A stretch of 64,000 bases of DNA. It comes from Fibrobacter intestinalis. GTDB lineage: Bacteria > Fibrobacterota > Fibrobacteria > Fibrobacterales > Fibrobacteraceae. Position numbers and translations under genes: made by a program. The notes under the pieces are model-generated. The model ran no database searches, had not been told where the DNA came from, and worked only from the letters and a program-made list of their open reading frames with translations. Each line of letters begins with the position of its first letter. Within the stretch, counting starts at the first letter, position 1. Positions 1-8,653 of the stretch are shown here, one piece after another. The DNA is taken from the NCBI RefSeq assembly GCF_900167415.1, contig NZ_FUWU01000010.1, forward strand, positions 1-64,000, read 5' to 3'.

Positions 1-84
1 TTGCAGGCATTATCTTCGAGGAGACTAGTAGTATTCGTCATTGCGTACCCACCAAGGAGAAAATCAGTCATATTTGAAAGCGAC

Positions 85-287
85 CGTCATTGCGAAACCC
101 GGAGGGGTGAAGCAATCCTTTCCCGCTGACAAGATTGCCACGTCGCTACGCTCCTCGCAATGACGAGGTGCCAGCACAGATTGCTTCGGCTTTGCATCCC
201 TGAAACTTGGAATCTTTGATTCCATAGTTGAAGTATCCCTGAAAGGGACAATTCATCTAAGGGAACAAGTTCCCAAGGCTCATGGGC
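85..287. repeat. Dispersed ~200-bp intergenic repeat, copy 1
   Basis: The first ~80 bp begin with CGTCATTGCGA and end with TCGCAATGACG, so they can fold as a long hairpin. The following ~120 bp, around the words 'ccctgaaacttggaatct' and 'aaggctcatgggc', also recur in the copy at 366-570 with scattered mismatches. A third, truncated start (gtcattgcg) lies near 38-45. No gene is seen in 1-700; short open frames here fall inside the repeats and look incidental. Confidence 0.8.
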
Positions 288-365
288 CGCTTTGTTCCTC
301 GCTGGGACGGATTGTGTACGGGACTGCCTGCTCGCTTGCGTTCCTTGAGCGGGCGGTTGTTTTTA

Positions 366-570
366 CGTCATTGCGAAACCCGGAGGGGTGAAGCAATCCT
401 TTCCCGCAGCCAGGATTGCCACGTCGCTACGCTCCTCGCAATGACGAGGAGCCCATATGAATTGCTATGGCTTTGCATCCCTGAAACTTGGAATCTCCGA
501 TTCCATAGTTGAAGTATCCCTGGAAGGGACAATTCGCCTAAAGGAAGCGGAGCTTCCAAGGCTCATGGGC
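366..570. repeat. Dispersed ~200-bp intergenic repeat, copy 2
   Basis: Direct-orientation second copy of the repeat at 85-287. The terminal inverted repeat is conserved (CGTCATTGCGA at 366, TCGCAATGACG ending at 446). The spacer between the copies (288-365) is unrelated to either copy. The hairpin-forming ends resemble short palindromic extragenic repeats found in many bacteria; nothing suggests that it encodes protein. Confidence 0.8.
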
Positions 571-701
571 GTAAGCGAGCACCTCGCAGTCTGCGAGAAG
601 AAATTTTCCTTGTGAAAAAGAAATCCACGCTTTGGAAAAAAATTATTTGAGGAAATTTGGAGGAAGATTGTGAACAATTCCCTTATTTTTCCATCCGTTT
701 C

Positions 702-1085
702 TCATTCCGTAATTTCTATTTGATTTCCTTCAAAACCGACAATACAACTTTCATAATATCCATCGCCGGTAATTCTTGGCCCGCTGACAACTTGATAGCC
801 ATCGTTTTTTAATTTATCCGTAAGTTCGTTTACCGATTTTTGACTCCCTAGACGAAAAGCGACATGCGTATATCCCGTTTTGGCCAAAGGCTTTTCTTCG
901 TCAATCATATTGGGTCTGTTCATTATTTCAAGCCTTGCGCCATCGTCAAAAGATAAAAAGTACGATCGAAAATTTGTTTGTTCGTTATGATATAGCGCAT
1001 TCGAAGATGCGTTGAAATATTTTATGAAAAAGTCCTTTGCTTTTTCTAAATCATTTACATACATAGCGATATGTTCTATTTGCAT
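702..1085 (-). CDS. VOC-family (glyoxalase/bleomycin-resistance-like) protein
   Basis: About 127 residues with the two beta-alpha-beta-beta-beta halves expected of a single vicinal-oxygen-chelate domain. It starts MQIEHIAMYVNDLEKAKDFF, has LEIM mid-way and THVAF at the start of the second half, and ends GNQIEITE. The His/Glu residues at the equivalent positions are the usual metal ligands. The ATG at 1085 is preferred because GAGG lies 5 nt upstream; an in-frame ATG six codons earlier (1103) has no such site of its own. An 8-codon open frame with a good AGGAG site lies just upstream and overlaps that earlier ATG as ATGA, so it might act as a leader. The substrate is unknown; such proteins range from antibiotic-binding to lyases. 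The gene stands alone. Confidence 0.8.
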   Translation of the reverse strand: MQIEHIAMYVNDLEKAKDFFIKYFNASSNALYHNEQTNFRSYFLSFDDGARLEIMNRPNMIDEEKPLAKTGYTHVAFRLGSQKSVNELTDKLKNDGYQVVSGPRITGDGYYESCIVGFEGNQIEITE

Positions 1086-1103
1086 ACAAACCTCAATTTT
1101 CAT

Positions 1104-1444
1104 TTTGAAAAATGGCAGCTTGTCATTTTCAATTCTCCTTTCAAAATATAATTTTCTCCGGCATCTTCATTTATAAAAATGGATCTCGCCATAAAAATTT
1201 ATATTCGACGTATTTCTTAATTTGTACAAACGCATTTTAGACTGCGACTCAAAACAGCTTTGGTAATGCTTCGACAAGCTCAGCAACCATGGTTCAGCAA
1301 CCGGTCCCTGAGTTTATCAAAGGGCGGCAAGCTCACCAACCACTAACCACTGACAACAGATAACTGACAACGAACCACTCTAATGCAACCGATTTTTTGA
1401 AAATGAATTTTTAAAGGCGAACTTCAAATGAAATTCAAATTTCT
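1104..1444. other. Gene-free stretch with short repeat relics
   Basis: No convincing gene. It holds AT-rich sequence and two short motifs resembling common dispersed repeats: 'cttcgacaagctcag' near 1268 and 'ggtccctgagtttatcaa' near 1304. A similar 'ttcgacaggctcagg' lies near 37290. A low-complexity 'aaccactaaccactgac' string follows near 1339. The promoter of rnc probably lies in 1380-1440 but no clear hexamers are visible. Confidence 0.5.
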
Positions 1445-2314
1445 ATGTTTTCCACCATGGAAAAGAAAGAAAAAAATGTAATCCGCCGTCTTTTTTTGTG
1501 GTTCCGCAAAAAATCAGGAAATGATTTAGAAAACAGTTTGGGATATGAATTTAAAAATCCAGAGTATCTGGCGCACGCCTTGGTGCATCGTTCTTGGCTT
1601 TCCGGAAAAGAAATTCCCTATTGGGAAAATAATGAACGCCTTGAATTTTTAGGCGATTCCGTATTGAATATGCTGGTCACGGAATATCTGTATAAGACTT
1701 ATCCGCATTTGCCGGAAGGCGACCTTTCCAAAATGAAAAGCGTTATTGTTTCTGGTCAGGCTCTCACCAAAATCGCTCGAAGCTGGAACTTGGGTGCTTA
1801 TCTTCGCGTGGGCAAAGGCGAAGCAAAAACCGGTGGACGACAAAGAGACAGCTTATTAGAAGACGCTTTTGAAGCGATTCTTGGCGCAATGTATCTGGAC
1901 AGCGATATTAAACAATGCCGAAAATTTTTGGAAAAGCACATTTTCCCGAATGTGCAAGAAGTCATTTCAGAAGCGGATTTTATAAACTACAAGAGCGCAC
2001 TGCTCGAATATATGCAAGCGCGTTCATTGCCTTCGCCCGATTACGAAGTGATTTCGGAAACCGGACCGGAACACTGCAAAATTTTTGAAATAGCGGTGAT
2101 GTTCGATGGAAAAGAATACGGCAAAGGAAAAGGCGCGTCTAAAAAGAAAGCGGAACAGGAAGCCGCAAAAATTGCCCTCGCTGAATTTCAGAAAGAAGAA
2201 AAAGAAAAAACGAATGCGGCGTTTTTGAATGTGAAACCGCCCAAAGTGACAAAACGTTCTATTGCCCGCGCAGAAAAAGACGCGCAAGACATTGTAAAAG
2301 GGAAAAAGAAATGA
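1445..2314 (+). CDS. rnc: Ribonuclease III
   Basis: Cuts double-stranded RNA in rRNA and mRNA processing. The 289-residue protein has an N-terminal RNase III domain with the signature NERLEFLGDSVL (around residues 62-73) and a second acidic cluster in LLEDAFEAILGAMYLD. A C-terminal double-stranded-RNA-binding domain starts at NYKSALLEYMQ and contains the GKGASKKKAEQEAA helix. A basic N-terminal extension of about 25 residues and a Lys-rich tail are additional to the core enzyme. An alternative start at residue 5 (1457) is possible; neither start has a clear ribosome site. The stop overlaps the start of the next gene by 4 nt (ATGA), so the two are probably co-translated. Confidence 0.95.
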   Translation: MFSTMEKKEKNVIRRLFLWFRKKSGNDLENSLGYEFKNPEYLAHALVHRSWLSGKEIPYWENNERLEFLGDSVLNMLVTEYLYKTYPHLPEGDLSKMKSVIVSGQALTKIARSWNLGAYLRVGKGEAKTGGRQRDSLLEDAFEAILGAMYLDSDIKQCRKFLEKHIFPNVQEVISEADFINYKSALLEYMQARSLPSPDYEVISETGPEHCKIFEIAVMFDGKEYGKGKGASKKKAEQEAAKIALAEFQKEEKEKTNAAFLNVKPPKVTKRSIARAEKDAQDIVKGKKK

Positions 2315-4149
2315 AAAAAATTGCATCAAGCTTTGCTCGTTTTCAAGTAGCGTCGTCGTTCTTTAAACTCATACTGTCGTCGCTCGTCATCGGGATTTCC
2401 CTCGTCGGCTGTAAAACAGAAAAGCAAAGCCATAAAACGGCAAATCCAGAAGTGTGCCCGGAAACAAGCACCTACCCGGCAGATGCCGATGGAGAATTCG
2501 ATCCGATGGCCGACTTGTCCGCGGTTCCCTGCGGAACGATTCGCCTCTGGGGTTCGGCGATGCCCAAATCTTTTAACATGTGGGAAGATTACAACAGCTT
2601 TAGTGCCGGCCTCATGAGCCTCATGTTCGAGCCGCTGGTCTCTTTGCATTCAACAGAAGACCGTCCTATCGGCATTTTAGCGGATCGCTGGGAAATTTCT
2701 GCAGACAGCATGACATTTACGTTCCATATCGACCCTCGGGCACGCTGGAGCGATGGCGTGCAAATCACGGCGGAAGACGTTCAATTTTATTACGATGTCA
2801 TTATGAATCCCCAGAACTTGACACCGATTTTCAAAGTTGGCCTTTCTCGTTTTGAACGCCCCAAAATCATTGATTCACTCACCCTTTCTATTACGGCAAA
2901 AGATGTGCATTGGGCAAATTTCTGGGAAGCGGCAGGACTTGTCGCCTTTCCCAAACACGTATGGAAAGACGCCGACTTTAATCAAATCCGCTATCGTTTT
3001 TCCGTCGTTGAAGGCCCATATCAAATTTCCGATTTTCGAGAAGAACGCTATGTGGAACTTTCTCGTAATGCAAACTGGTGGGGCTTTCACAAAAACTGGA
3101 ATCGAGGAAAATACAATTTTGAAAAAATCCGCTATCGTTTTATGGAAGACCGAACCAAAGCTTTGGAAGCTTTCAAAAAAGGCGACTTGGATGTTTACGC
3201 CGTGTACACCTCTTCCATTTGGATGAAGCAGACCGATTTTGACGCCGTACAAAAAGGCTGGGCAGTAAAACAACAAATCTTTAACCGCGAACCCATCGGT
3301 TTCCAAGGTATGGCGATGAATTTGCGCCGGGATAAATTCAAAGACGTACGAGTTCGCAAAGCACTTTCCTATTTAATGAACCGCCAGCTGATGAATGAGA
3401 AATACATGTATAACCAATACTTTCTACTGAATAGTTACTATCCGGATCAATGGCCTTCGCACGATAATCCCCATGCAGAAAACTATCCGTTCGACATGGA
3501 CAAGGCACGCGCCCTCTTGACCGAAGCAGGTTATATTCCGGGCAACAAAGGAATGTTAGAAAAAGACGGAATTCCATTCACCATCTCTTTTATCACCGCC
3601 AGCGAAGATATGCGGCACTTGACTTTTTATCAGGAGACTCTACAAAAAGCAGGCATTCAGATTTCTATAGAACAAATTTCACAAAGTACGCTTCGAAAAC
3701 GTTTGGACGAAGCCGATTTTGACATGTATTGGATCGCATGGGGAAGTTCCCGTTTGAACGATCCCGAAGCCTCTTGGTCTAGCGCAACGGCAAATGACCC
3801 GGGAACGAATAATTTGACAGGAGTTCAAGACCCGATAATCGACAGCCTTATCCATTTACAGAAAACGGAATTCGATTTAAAAAAACGCAACGAAATTTTA
3901 CGCGCACTTGATACGCGCTTGACCGAAATCGTTCCCTATGTGCTCATGTGGCAATGCGATTTTCATCGGGTTCTCTATTGGAACCGCTTTGGCATGCCTA
4001 AAAATGTCTATGCAAAATTCGGACGCGAAGACGAAAGCATTCCGGTTTACTGGTGGCTATCCACAGAAAAAAGACAAAAACTGGACGCAGCCATGGCAGA
4101 AGGAAAGGAGTTGCCTTTAGAAGCTTCGGAGGTTCATTATGCGGAATGA
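2311..4149 (+). CDS. ABC-type peptide/solute-binding lipoprotein (SBP family 5)
   Basis: Periplasmic substrate-binding component of an Opp/Dpp-type importer. The 612-residue protein begins with a signal peptide ending in a lipobox (ISLVGC, Cys about residue 34), so it should be lipid-anchored. The mature part has the family-5 hallmarks: DRWEISADSMTFTFHIDPRARWSDG near residue 130, and later VRVRKALSYLMNRQ and the C-terminal lobe. No permease or ATPase gene lies next to it, so its transporter must be encoded elsewhere. It overlaps rnc by 4 nt and the next gene by 11 nt. The ligand cannot be told from sequence. Confidence 0.9.
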   Translation: MKKIASSFARFQVASSFFKLILSSLVIGISLVGCKTEKQSHKTANPEVCPETSTYPADADGEFDPMADLSAVPCGTIRLWGSAMPKSFNMWEDYNSFSAGLMSLMFEPLVSLHSTEDRPIGILADRWEISADSMTFTFHIDPRARWSDGVQITAEDVQFYYDVIMNPQNLTPIFKVGLSRFERPKIIDSLTLSITAKDVHWANFWEAAGLVAFPKHVWKDADFNQIRYRFSVVEGPYQISDFREERYVELSRNANWWGFHKNWNRGKYNFEKIRYRFMEDRTKALEAFKKGDLDVYAVYTSSIWMKQTDFDAVQKGWAVKQQIFNREPIGFQGMAMNLRRDKFKDVRVRKALSYLMNRQLMNEKYMYNQYFLLNSYYPDQWPSHDNPHAENYPFDMDKARALLTEAGYIPGNKGMLEKDGIPFTISFITASEDMRHLTFYQETLQKAGIQISIEQISQSTLRKRLDEADFDMYWIAWGSSRLNDPEASWSSATANDPGTNNLTGVQDPIIDSLIHLQKTEFDLKKRNEILRALDTRLTEIVPYVLMWQCDFHRVLYWNRFGMPKNVYAKFGREDESIPVYWWLSTEKRQKLDAAMAEGKELPLEASEVHYAE

Positions 4150-5032
4150 ATTTGACGTGATCATTGTGGGCAAAGGACCTGCGGGAATTTCAGCTGCCCT
4201 GTATGTATTGAGATCCGGCCTGTCTGTTTTACTTTTGGCGAAAGACGCTGGGGCACTTTCCCGTGCGCACCAAATTGCCAATTACTATGGACTAGAAAGC
4301 ACCATTTCGGGGCAAGAACTCGCACACCGAGGAGAAGAGCAAGCGAAAAAACTCGGCGCGGAAGTAGTGACGGGCGAAGTCGTCGATTTAATGTTCGCAG
4401 AAAAATTTCATGCGACCATTAAGAAATCCGACGGGACCGAACAAACTTTTTTTTCAAAAGCGGTCATCATCGCTGCAGGAACAGTCCGTTCCAAAGTTCC
4501 TATTCCTGGACTGGATTCTTTTGAAGGTAAAGGCGTTAGCTACTGCGCCGTTTGCGATGGATTTTTTTACCGCAAAAAAAATGTGGCCGTCCTGGGCAAT
4601 GGCGCATACGCGCTCGCCGAAGCAAAAGAATTGTTACCGCTAGCCTCCAAAGTCACCCTGTGCACTCTTGGTAAAGATCCCGCTGTAGAAATTCCCGAAA
4701 CCTACGCCGTAGAAAAAGAAAACATCGCTGAAATCGCGGGCAATGATAAAGTCCAAAAAATTCGATTTGCAAGCGGCAAAGAAATCCCTGTAGATGGCAT
4801 TTTTGTTGCCATCGGAACAGCAAGTGCGGCAGATCTGGCCCGCAAAACAGGAGCCTCTGTTCAACAAAACAAATTGATTATAGATGAAAAACAGATGACG
4901 ACGGTTCCGGGCCTTTTCGCTGCCGGCGATTGCCTTGGCGGTGTTTTGCAGGTCGCCGTTGCAGTAGGCGAAGGCGCAAAAGCAGGACTCGGTGCTGTAG
5001 AATTTGTCCGAAAATCCAAAGCAAAGGAATAA
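4139..5032 (+). CDS. Thioredoxin-reductase-like FAD/NAD(P)H oxidoreductase
   Basis: The 297-residue flavoprotein has the two-dinucleotide-fold layout of low-molecular-weight thioredoxin reductases. It has an FAD motif GKGPAGISAA near the N-terminus, the redox-active Cys pair in YCAVCDGFFY (about residue 136), an NAD(P)H motif VLGNGAYA right after it, and a C-terminal FAD motif GLFAAGDCLGG. It transfers electrons from NAD(P)H to thioredoxin or a related disulfide protein in the cytoplasm. The NAD(P)H motif lacks the usual GGG, so a Trx-reductase-like enzyme with a different partner is possible. It overlaps the preceding lipoprotein gene by 11 nt and sits 3 nt before coaBC. Confidence 0.88.
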   Translation: MRNEFDVIIVGKGPAGISAALYVLRSGLSVLLLAKDAGALSRAHQIANYYGLESTISGQELAHRGEEQAKKLGAEVVTGEVVDLMFAEKFHATIKKSDGTEQTFFSKAVIIAAGTVRSKVPIPGLDSFEGKGVSYCAVCDGFFYRKKNVAVLGNGAYALAEAKELLPLASKVTLCTLGKDPAVEIPETYAVEKENIAEIAGNDKVQKIRFASGKEIPVDGIFVAIGTASAADLARKTGASVQQNKLIIDEKQMTTVPGLFAAGDCLGGVLQVAVAVGEGAKAGLGAVEFVRKSKAKE

Positions 5033-5035
5033 ACC

Positions 5036-6244
5036 ATGTTTTTAAAAGGAAAGAAAATTTTGCTGGGCGTTACGGGAAGCATCGCCGCATATAAAGCTTG
5101 CGAACTCTTGCGTCTGCTGCAAAAAGAAGGCGCAGAAGTGCGAGTCGCGATGACGGACGCAGCGACAAAATTCGTATCGCCTTTGACCTTCGCCTCCCTT
5201 TCCAAATGTCCGGTTTATACTTCGGACGGCAATCCAGAAGGGCGGCCTTTTCAACATATCGATTTTCCCCGTTGGGCGGATATTTTTTTAGCCGCCCCCG
5301 CATCGGCGGATTCCATCGGTAAAATGGCAAATGGCATCGCCGACGATCCCGTTTCTTTGTGCTATATGTCTAGCGGCCATGAAAAATGGATTGCTCCGGC
5401 GATGAATTCCACCATGTATCTTTCTTGCGCTGTCCAAAAAAATTTGCAAACTCTCCGTTCCTTTGCCGACACGACCGTTCTGGAATCTCCGTCGGGAAAA
5501 CTCGCTTGCGGCGAAAATGGTCCGGGACGCTTCATGGAACCCGCCGAAATCGTTGCAGCTCTGAAACAATTCCGTTCCAAAGAAAATGATTTCGCAAAAT
5601 CCGTTCTAATTACAGCGGGCCGCACCGAAGAAGCCATCGATCCCGTCCGCTACATTTCCAATCGTTCCAGTGGGAAAACCGCCGTCGCACTAGCCGAAGC
5701 CTTTTGGAATGCGGGATTTCAAGTCATTTTAGTCCACGGACCGATGGATGTAAAAATCCCCAACGGCATTTTGGAAGTCGCCGTCCAAAGCGCACAAGAA
5801 ATGTACGAATCGGTACTTTCTCGACAGGCAGAAGTAAACGCCATCGTCCACTGCGCAGCCGTAGCGGATTACCGACCCAAAAATATCTCCACTTCAAAAA
5901 TCAAAGACAGCCGTTCCCAATTCGTCTTGGAACTGGAGCCCAACCCCAATATCTTGCGGGATTCGGTCAAAAATAAAACGGAAAAACAAGTCATTGTTGG
6001 ATTCGGATTAGAGACCGACGATGTGCAAAAGCATGGCAAAGAAAAATTGGAAAAAAGCGGTGCCGATTTTTTGGTACTCAACACTCCTGTCATGCCCAAT
6101 GCGGGATTCGGTTTCGATCAAGTTCCTTTTACCATTTTGGAACAAGGAAAATCTGTGCCAGAATTGACAATGCGTTCAAAGCGGGAACTCGCCGCAGAAA
6201 TTGTAAACAAAGTTCGTCAAAAGCTGGAGGATTTAGGTGCCTGA
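5036..6244 (+). CDS. coaBC: Bifunctional phosphopantothenoylcysteine decarboxylase / phosphopantothenate-cysteine ligase
   Basis: Carries out two consecutive steps of coenzyme A synthesis. The 402-residue protein has an N-terminal flavoprotein CoaC domain starting KKILLGVTGSIAAYKACELL, with the PxMNxxM element in APAMNSTMY and the substrate clamp ACGENGPGR (about residue 155). The C-terminal CoaB domain begins at VLITAGRTEEAIDPVRYISN and includes AAVADYRP and the KIK motif. An AAGGAA ribosome site precedes the ATG. Its last codons overlap the GTG of the next gene by 8 nt. Confidence 0.96.
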   Translation: MFLKGKKILLGVTGSIAAYKACELLRLLQKEGAEVRVAMTDAATKFVSPLTFASLSKCPVYTSDGNPEGRPFQHIDFPRWADIFLAAPASADSIGKMANGIADDPVSLCYMSSGHEKWIAPAMNSTMYLSCAVQKNLQTLRSFADTTVLESPSGKLACGENGPGRFMEPAEIVAALKQFRSKENDFAKSVLITAGRTEEAIDPVRYISNRSSGKTAVALAEAFWNAGFQVILVHGPMDVKIPNGILEVAVQSAQEMYESVLSRQAEVNAIVHCAAVADYRPKNISTSKIKDSRSQFVLELEPNPNILRDSVKNKTEKQVIVGFGLETDDVQKHGKEKLEKSGADFLVLNTPVMPNAGFGFDQVPFTILEQGKSVPELTMRSKRELAAEIVNKVRQKLEDLGA

Positions 6245-7046
6245 TTTTTCGGAACTTGCAAAGTATTTGTCAGAACAAATAGACTTAGGCGACAGCATTG
6301 TTCTTTTAGATGAACCTTGGTCGCCCCCAAAACAACCGCGCCCGATGATTTCTTCAACGGCAACACCAATAAACCCTCCCGTAAAAACGGCGGCATACAC
6401 ACCAAAACCGCCATCCGAGCCGCCTAAAAAAATTGCGCCATTACAGCCTAAAGCCACTCAAATTGTCATTCCCGAATCGGCAAAATCGACAATTCCCTCG
6501 GCATACGAATCCGCACAGACTCTTGACGAATTTTACCATCTCGTTTCAACGGAAAAAATCTACGCTAAAACACCTTTCGCCAAAGGTGAAGGAAATCTCG
6601 CATCTCCCAGAATTTTGCTGGTCATCTATTCTCCCCAAGAAAAATATCTTGCAGACGGCTATCTCCATTCGGATGTAGGGCAAATGGTCTCCCGAATGTT
6701 TGGCAGTTTGAACATTCCTCCCGAAGAAATCGCCATCACATATTTTTGCAAAAAACAAACCGCAAGAATAGTACTTCCGCAGGTCGCCCAGGTTTTGAAA
6801 AAAATGCTGGAAAAAGAAGTATCGCTGATTCACCCGAAAACAGTCGTATTTTTTGGCGACAAACTTTTAAAACAGGCGCTTTCCCAAAATTCGGCAAAGA
6901 TGTTCGACTTTGGTGGCACGCCCTTGGAATTCGCCCAAACACAGGCGACGGCGCTTATTGAACCCGAAGAAATGTTCACAGACAAACAATTAAAATTACT
7001 GACATGGAAAATTCACGTTCCCAAATGCGGATTCTTTGCGGGGTGA
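6237..7046 (+). CDS. Degenerate uracil-DNA-glycosylase-fold protein
   Basis: The 269-residue protein starts at GTG (6237), with GGAGG about 6 nt upstream and an 8-nt overlap with coaBC. Residues 30-75 are Pro/Lys/Ala-rich and probably disordered. The C-terminal ~170 residues resemble UDG superfamily family 4/5. ILLVIYSPQ fits the first strand, DVGQMVSRMFGSLNI the helix after it, EIAITYFCKK the position of the usual 'TNVVKCRP' strand, and LIHPKTVVFFGDKLLKQAL the 'IRPKVIVALG' strand. The Cys-rich Fe-S ligands and the catalytic strand are poorly conserved, so activity is doubtful. Family assignment is inferred by eye. Confidence 0.6.
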   Translation: MPDFSELAKYLSEQIDLGDSIVLLDEPWSPPKQPRPMISSTATPINPPVKTAAYTPKPPSEPPKKIAPLQPKATQIVIPESAKSTIPSAYESAQTLDEFYHLVSTEKIYAKTPFAKGEGNLASPRILLVIYSPQEKYLADGYLHSDVGQMVSRMFGSLNIPPEEIAITYFCKKQTARIVLPQVAQVLKKMLEKEVSLIHPKTVVFFGDKLLKQALSQNSAKMFDFGGTPLEFAQTQATALIEPEEMFTDKQLKLLTWKIHVPKCGFFAG

Positions 7047-7169
7047 TATACTCTCCATAAAAATCCAAAATAAAAAGCATTATCGAAACAATTTACCAAC
7101 TCATCCTTTTCCGTTTTGCCCAGCAGCAATAGCGCCTTTCCGCATTCCTTGTAGAATTGTCCATCGACG

Positions 7170-7199
7170 TTTCCATACGCTCCGAATTTTGTCTATATT
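7170..7199 (+). promoter_or_regulatory. Putative promoter of dnaB
   Basis: TTTCCA (7170-7175), an 18-bp spacer and TATATT (7194-7199) lie 38 nt before the dnaB start. The same TATATT -10 word recurs before several other genes here. The rest of 7047-7169 holds no recognisable feature. Confidence 0.45.
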
Positions 7200-7237
7200 A
7201 AAAGTCGGATAATCAATACGGATTTTTATCATCGCTT

Positions 7238-8644
7238 ATGGTTCAAGATCAAGAAAATTACGCCTATAGCGGAAGAGCCGCTCCACAGGCATCCGATGCC
7301 GAAGTGTTTTTGCTCGGCGGGGTTATGCAGGACGTGAATGTCCTATCGGAAGTCATTTCCCTTCTTTCGCCGGACGATTTTTATCAAGAACGGCACCGCA
7401 TTATTTGGGAAACATTACAAAAACTTTCGCAGAACAATACCCCAATCGATGTCGTCACTCTTCGCGCAGCCTTGGAACAAGAAAACAAACTGGAATCCGT
7501 GGGCGGAGTGGATTACCTGCTCAAACTGATTGAATCCGTAGCCAGTGGTGCGAACGCAGCCTATCACGCCGAAATCATCCGAAAGAAAGCGCTTTTACGC
7601 CGAGTGATCAACGTATCCACAAAAGCGATTCGGGATGCCGAAGACCCGACCGCGGAACCAGACAAAGTCATCGCCGACGCCGAAGGTTCTTTCATGACGC
7701 TTGCCGAAAAGCAAGTCAAAAATTCTCTGCGTTCCGCCAGCGATGTAGTAAACGAAGTCCTTCGAGGAATCGACAACAGAAAACAAGGACTCTCCGGATG
7801 CCCAACGGGATTTTTGGAACTGGACAATCTGACAAGCGGCTTGCAGCCTTCCAATTTGATTATTCTAGCGGCGCGCCCCGGCATGGGAAAATCGGCATTC
7901 GCCCTAAACCTGGCTTCAAACGCCAGCATCAATTACGGTAAAAAAGTCGCCTTTTTCAGTTTGGAAATGAGTGCCGAAGAACTGATGAAGCGCATCCTCT
8001 GCTCTTTGGCCGAAGTTCGACTTTCCTCCGTCCAAAACGGAAATTTGAGCAGAGATGAATTGGCGAAGCTCCCCGGAGTAGCCAGCCGCATCATCCAGTC
8101 CAATTCCCTGTATGTCGATGACAATTTGGATTTGGGAATTATGGAACTGCTTTCCAAATGCCGGAGTCTAAAACGCCAAGTCGGACTGGATTTGGTCATC
8201 GTAGATTACTTGCAGCTGATGAAAACGCAAAAAGCAGAAAACCGCGCCGTTGAAGTCGGAGCGCTTTCCCGCGGATTGAAAATTCTGGCAAAAGATTTGA
8301 AAATTCCCGTTATCGCTCTGGCCCAGCTCTCCCGTAAATCCGAAGACCGCGCCGATATGAAAAACGGAAAGACCCGACCACAACTTTCGGACTTGCGTGA
8401 ATCCGGATCCATCGAACAGGATGCCGACATGGTCTGGTTTATTGAACGCCCTTTTTACCGCACCCAAAGCGAAGAGGACAAAAACAAGGCGCAGCTTCTG
8501 GTGGCCAAACACCGCAACGGCTCCACTCGGGATATAAATCTCACCTGGCGTGGAGAGTTCACCAAATTCGACAATTACATCGCCGAAGAAGATCCGGACG
8601 CCGGGCTGGCGAACTCATTCGGCTCTTTGGGCGATAGTCTCTGA
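7238..8644 (+). CDS. dnaB: Replicative DNA helicase DnaB
   Basis: Ring helicase that unwinds DNA at the replication fork. The 468-residue protein has the N-terminal primase-interacting domain (DAEVFLLGGVMQD; QERHRIIWETLQKL; TLRAALEQ) and a RecA-like ATPase domain. The ATPase contains Walker A ARPGMGKSAFALN (about residue 212), FFSLEMSAEELMKR, Walker B LVIVDYLQLM and the arginine-finger region QLSDLRESGSIEQDADMV. Length and motif order are normal and no intein is present. It precedes mlaE by 9 nt, so the three genes may be co-transcribed. Confidence 0.97.
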   Translation: MVQDQENYAYSGRAAPQASDAEVFLLGGVMQDVNVLSEVISLLSPDDFYQERHRIIWETLQKLSQNNTPIDVVTLRAALEQENKLESVGGVDYLLKLIESVASGANAAYHAEIIRKKALLRRVINVSTKAIRDAEDPTAEPDKVIADAEGSFMTLAEKQVKNSLRSASDVVNEVLRGIDNRKQGLSGCPTGFLELDNLTSGLQPSNLIILAARPGMGKSAFALNLASNASINYGKKVAFFSLEMSAEELMKRILCSLAEVRLSSVQNGNLSRDELAKLPGVASRIIQSNSLYVDDNLDLGIMELLSKCRSLKRQVGLDLVIVDYLQLMKTQKAENRAVEVGALSRGLKILAKDLKIPVIALAQLSRKSEDRADMKNGKTRPQLSDLRESGSIEQDADMVWFIERPFYRTQSEEDKNKAQLLVAKHRNGSTRDINLTWRGEFTKFDNYIAEEDPDAGLANSFGSLGDSL

Positions 8645-8653
8645 GGCCAGACA

